64,000 nt of DNA from Rhododendron vialii (taxonomy: Eukaryota; Streptophyta; Magnoliopsida; Ericales; Ericaceae), in the NCBI RefSeq assembly GCF_030253575.1, contig NC_080568.1, positions 18,861,501 to 18,925,500 of the forward strand, in the 5' to 3' direction. The position numbers were made by a program, and so were the translations under genes. The notes below the pieces were generated by a model. The model was not told the origin of the DNA and searched no databases. It saw nothing but the letters and a program-made list of their open reading frames with translations. Shown piece by piece: positions 59,932 through 64,000 of the stretch; positions within the stretch are counted from its first letter, which is position 1, and each line of letters begins with the position of its first letter.

Positions 59932-61836
59932 GGAGGGTGAAAGCGTAACTTTGAAAGGTCTCACCATGTCTTGGTCATTATTTTTTTCCTTACCATGCTT
60001 TTGGGGATTTCAAGACTGGAGACAAATTAGTGAATAATCCATCCGACCGCCACTGTTTGGTAATTTTTTCTTTGATTTAATCAAAATGTAGAGAACCTTG
60101 GCTTTGTTCGGTTAACCTTTTATTTTTATTTTTAGTTTAGTTTTCAATCATTACCCTATTTCTTTCTTCAATCATTACCCTATTTCTCCAATTATTGCTT
60201 TCTCATCTCTCTCTATCTTTCTCCAATCATTACCCCTATCTTCAATCATTACTCTATTTCTCTCTTCATTCACTACCAAAACTAAAATAAACTAAACTTC
60301 CAACCAAACAAAGCCCTTGCAACTTTGGTTTTTCGTTTAATTTTTTTTTATGCAACTTTGGTTATATGGAATTAATTCCCAATTTTTTGAAGTCTACAGT
60401 TATGGGAGTTATTGTTTGAATTGTCCAATTTTTTTTATCTGTTGCTTTGCTAGTTTCTTTTTGGGTGTAAGAACCCTTTGGGCTGCTGTGTAGGTTAGTT
60501 CCAAATAAGAGGACGGTGTAAATACTATCACAGCTTGATTCGCCGTTCTTTTTCATTGTTTGGAGTTGGAAATATGTTTGGGTCTCTGAGTAAGGAAACT
60601 AACCACAGTGGATTCTTTGGCATTTTTTTTATTTTCTTTTTTAATGTCGACTAATGCTTTTTTGTATTCCTTTGAAGCAGGCCAGGTATGAAAGATTTCC
60701 AGTTATTGCTAAAGGTATGGATGTTTTTATTTTAGAGGCCCACTATTCTAGCCTTTGCTGGATTGCCCATTGATTAAAAGGATTTTCCTTGGGTATTGTT
60801 ATTGTGAGATGCATAATTGTCTTGGGCATTAGATGGTACTTAACGGCATCTAATTCCCAAATGGAGTTATGAACTTGCTGATTTGATCACTTATGATGAT
60901 GTCTATGAATGCTGATTTATGACGACAAAGGGGAAACTAAGTTTTGATGTATTATTCTAGTGAATAATTTTTATAAAATTTTGCAGTGTAAAGAGTTTTT
61001 GAAGCTTGAGAAAATGATGGTAGTTCGTGGGCGGCTTTTTTGTGTGTAGCCTTAGTTATATTTGTTAAGTGCAAATTGTTTGGAGTGTGGAGTAGTTGGG
61101 GGAACCTTCAATATATCAAGTGGTCTTTGTTTCTTTACTAGATTCTTTTTTGTTGTAGGATCCCTTTGGGGTTTGGTATAGGTAGGCTCCAAACTAGATG
61201 ATGGTGAAAAACCTGTTCGATATGAGTTTCTCTTTGATGGTTTGATGTATAAACTATGATTGGGTCTTGGCAAGGGGACTAACCGTAATGAATTGTTTGG
61301 TATGTCTTTCCGGTCCTAAATTTTTTATTCTATTATTTTCTAATGACTCTTCTGATTTTGTCCTATCATCTTATGCTTTTTACGCATTGACTACTGGTCT
61401 ATTTCTATTCCTTTGAAGCATCTGCTCACTTTCAACCATTTAGAGAGACCAACATATTTGATGAAAATGTTAGAAAATTACGCAGAGGTCATTCAGTCCA
61501 CTATGATTATTAAAGGTAAAATTTCATATTTTGTACTTTGAGGTCACTTTTTTGGTTTTTTCTTGATTGCTCATTCCTTAGAAATATGCATGCATTGGAG
61601 GTAAATGGGCTTTCTATCTTTATTTGTTTCTTTTGAGATGCAAGATCCCTTTTGGGTTCGGTGCATGTCGGCTTCAACTTGGACGGTTGTGAAAAAAATG
61701 CTTGATTTGGGCTTCTCTTTAATGTTTGAAGTTTAACCATGATTACTTGTTTGGAATTTCTTTCTATTTTTTTACCGTCTTCGCTATCGAATTGCTATTT
61801 TGATTTGTCAACTTATGATTTTTGCATAGAGAGATG

Positions 61837-61970
61837 CTAGGAACACATCAATTTGTCACACCCCAACCACACCCGTTTCACATACATGTGGGGTCTGCAC
61901 ATTTATTGTGGGATTTTCACACATGTATGTGAGGGGTGTGATTGGGTGTGATAAATTGATGTGTCCCTAG
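61837..61970. mobile_element. Short foldback MITE
   Basis: CTAGGAACACATCAATTTGT at the left is mirrored by AATTGATGTGTCCCTAG at the right, with further pairing of CACACCCCAA and TTGGGTGTG words. 134 bp, non-coding. Confidence 0.78.
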
Positions 61971-62340
61971 TATTATTGTATTTCTATATTTCTATTTCTA
62001 TTTCTTTGAAGCATTGGCTCATTTTCACACATCTATATTTCTATTTCTTTGAAGCATTGGCTCATTTTCAATCTATTTAGGCAGGAACTCTTTGTTACTC
62101 ACAACTTCTATGAAAAGGTATGAAAATAACTAACACACTGTCTTTGCCTTTGCGTTTAATATCGACCCTCATTCAATCCGCACTGACATTATTCCTCCGA
62201 AGCATTGGCTCACTTTCAATCTATTTTGGGAGGAACTCTTTGTTACTCACGCATTCAATGAAAACAGATATGAAAATTACTGCTCTGTTTCGATGCCTTT
62301 GCTTTTAATGTCAACCATCATTCAATCTGCACTGACACTA

Positions 62341-64000
62341 TTTCTACTTTTGTATATGGGTTGTTTTGTCTTCCTCTTCCATTACTATGTAATTTGTTGT
62401 AGATGTTATTTCTCCTTGGATTTAACTAAGTATTGTCGTGCTCGATTCGAAAACTGGAAAGAGAAAGAATTTCATAAGGACTCTTGAAAATAGGGGGATG
62501 AGAAGCTTAGGAGGAGGGGAGTTACTTTATTTGTGTGTGCATGGCCGGCTTTGGGCTAAGGCCCAAGAGGCGTGGGCCTTAAGCCCCCCCAAAATGTCCA
62601 AAAATTAAGGCCTCACACATTTTTTTAGGACCTAGTATATATGTGTTGTTATAGGGCCCATTTTTACATGAGAAAATTAGCCATAAGGACGGTAAAATAG
62701 TTTTCATTTAGGGGAAGGACACCAGCAAAATAGTTTTCAGTGAAGATCCTTCAACTTTTTGAGTTTTTTAGCCATAAGGCTAAAACATGTTTAGGCACTT
62801 TCATAGGGTTTTAGGGTGCACTATCTTATTATAGGGTTTAGTGGTTTAGGCACTATCATAGGGTACCCTAGGGTTTTAGGCACTTTCATAGGCACATTTG
62901 TCCTTATGTTTGATTGCAAAAGGTGCTTGTCCCTGAGCTCAAAAAATGTAAATATGAGGGTATTTTTTTTTGCTAAGTCTCCCTTTTTACATTTTACACT
63001 TAAGGCCCAATGTCCCAGTAAAAATGAGACGAGGAATAAAAGAAAAAAAACAGATAGGAGGAATAAAAGGTCATGGGATCGTTGCAGATCTCTGAGGCCC
63101 TTCAACCTTATTCAGTGTGGTGGGTGCATGGATGCATCTTTTTCCCTTAAACGCTACTCCAGTAATTCCCATTACAAGCAAATACAATGAAGAAGGAAGA
63201 ATAAGAACAAACAAAACTATGGCCAAAGAAAAAAACCGAGAGGAAGAAGAGTGATGTTTAAGTAAAGATAATGATGCTTTTGAAATATTGTGGTATTGTA
63301 TTTTTTGTGGGGCTTCCTGCGTTGGATACATGTATTTGGTTTTGAAAGAAAAGTCCATTTATCGACTTTTTATTTGATTTTCGTTTACAATTATTAAGGG
63401 TCTCACTTTGAAAGATCGTTTTTGGCCTTCAATATCTCAGAGTTGGCCCTGTGTGTGCGCTTTGAATATAAGATTTGAGGGCCTTTTATAGGCCAAGTTG
63501 CTTTATTTGTGTGTTTGAAATATAGGAGAAACCATTGTTCTTGTATTGCCTCCAACATCATTTGCCCAATGTCTCATTTCTTCCTTTCATTGTGTTGTGA
63601 ATATGTTAAGGCCATTTTTCAAACTGGTTGTTGAAAAATATTTCTCCGTATGAGTTGCCCAAAAATGAGTTCCAAAGAAGGTGAAACATCTCTTCCTTTT
63701 ACAAAAAAATGAAGACACCATAGTTGATACGTGCAGACACAATATTTTCATTTGTATTTCTATATTTGTACACAATAGTTGATACATGCAAACTATTCTT
63801 TACGCCATCAAAACAAGTTTCAAGTTATGAAATTTCATACAGTATAGTTAACCTTTTTTTGCCTTACTATTTTGGGTGTATGTTTTATAGCCTTATGCTA
63901 CCATATGGATTTGGTACTTGTCGGGTTTTCACCATTGGAATGTTCAGCTAGTAAAGAATATGAAACATAGAACCAATCAAGAGGAGACACACACTATCTT
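62341..64000. other. Gene-free stretch to the window end
   Basis: Near 62780-62890 a degenerate TTTAGGCACTTTCATAGGG word repeats about four times. Otherwise it is AT-rich. I see no exons with family support on either strand. Confidence 0.45.

Noticed and set aside
62770..62890. TTTAGG-like repeats as interstitial telomere sequence
   Set aside because: The repeating word is TTTAGGCACTTTCATAGGG, not the plant TTTAGGG repeat, and only a few degenerate copies exist.

Overview
The window reads as nuclear DNA of a flowering plant, most likely a woody eudicot. The evidence is GT-AG introns, plant-only gene families (DUF247, DUF2828, an OTU protease with plant relatives), many long GA/CT microsatellites, and dense plant transposons (Stowaway, PIF/Harbinger, MULE, TRIM, SINE, Helitron, a solo LTR). 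An Ericales-like genome would fit, but this is a guess. Gene density is low, and nearly every gap over 300 bases is repeat or transposon remnant.

Layout: 0-5 kb holds microsatellites, a 114-bp tandem repeat and foldback elements. 5.8-11.1 kb is a decayed minus-strand RIC1-like gene with MITE and TRIM insertions. 13.2-16.3 kb is nested MITEs around a sulfate-transporter STAS fragment. 18.7-20.3 kb holds the last four exons of an OTU cysteine protease; its 5' exons were not found. 22.1-24.3 kb has a MULE-type and a Harbinger-type element. 27.2-29.2 kb is an intact intronless-CDS DUF2828/vWA gene with a likely 5'-UTR intron. 29.7-39.1 kb is a three-unit tandem array of DUF247 genes: two intact, one gutted. 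40.7-49.4 kb is bracketed by an inverted repeat and contains a putative 6.8-kb Helitron, which carries exon-like fragments and a nested 2.5-kb solo LTR. 50.0-50.7 kb preserves a readable insertion history: SINE, then tandem duplication, then a 184-bp Helitron with its empty site alongside. 53.3-57.3 kb holds two frameshifted gene fragments (an MYTEGLDNSALRWVK-type protein and an oxysterol-binding-protein relative). 57.9-62.3 kb is a diverged repeat field.

The surviving genes show no joint pathway. DUF2828 and the two DUF247 copies are the only complete protein genes seen. I found no bacterial-type defence system, CRISPR array, or transposon with an intact transposase or reverse transcriptase. 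The most informative content is the evolutionary record in the repeats: an empty Helitron site in a tandem duplicate, candidate gene capture by a Helitron, and a tandem DUF247 family with one internally deleted member.
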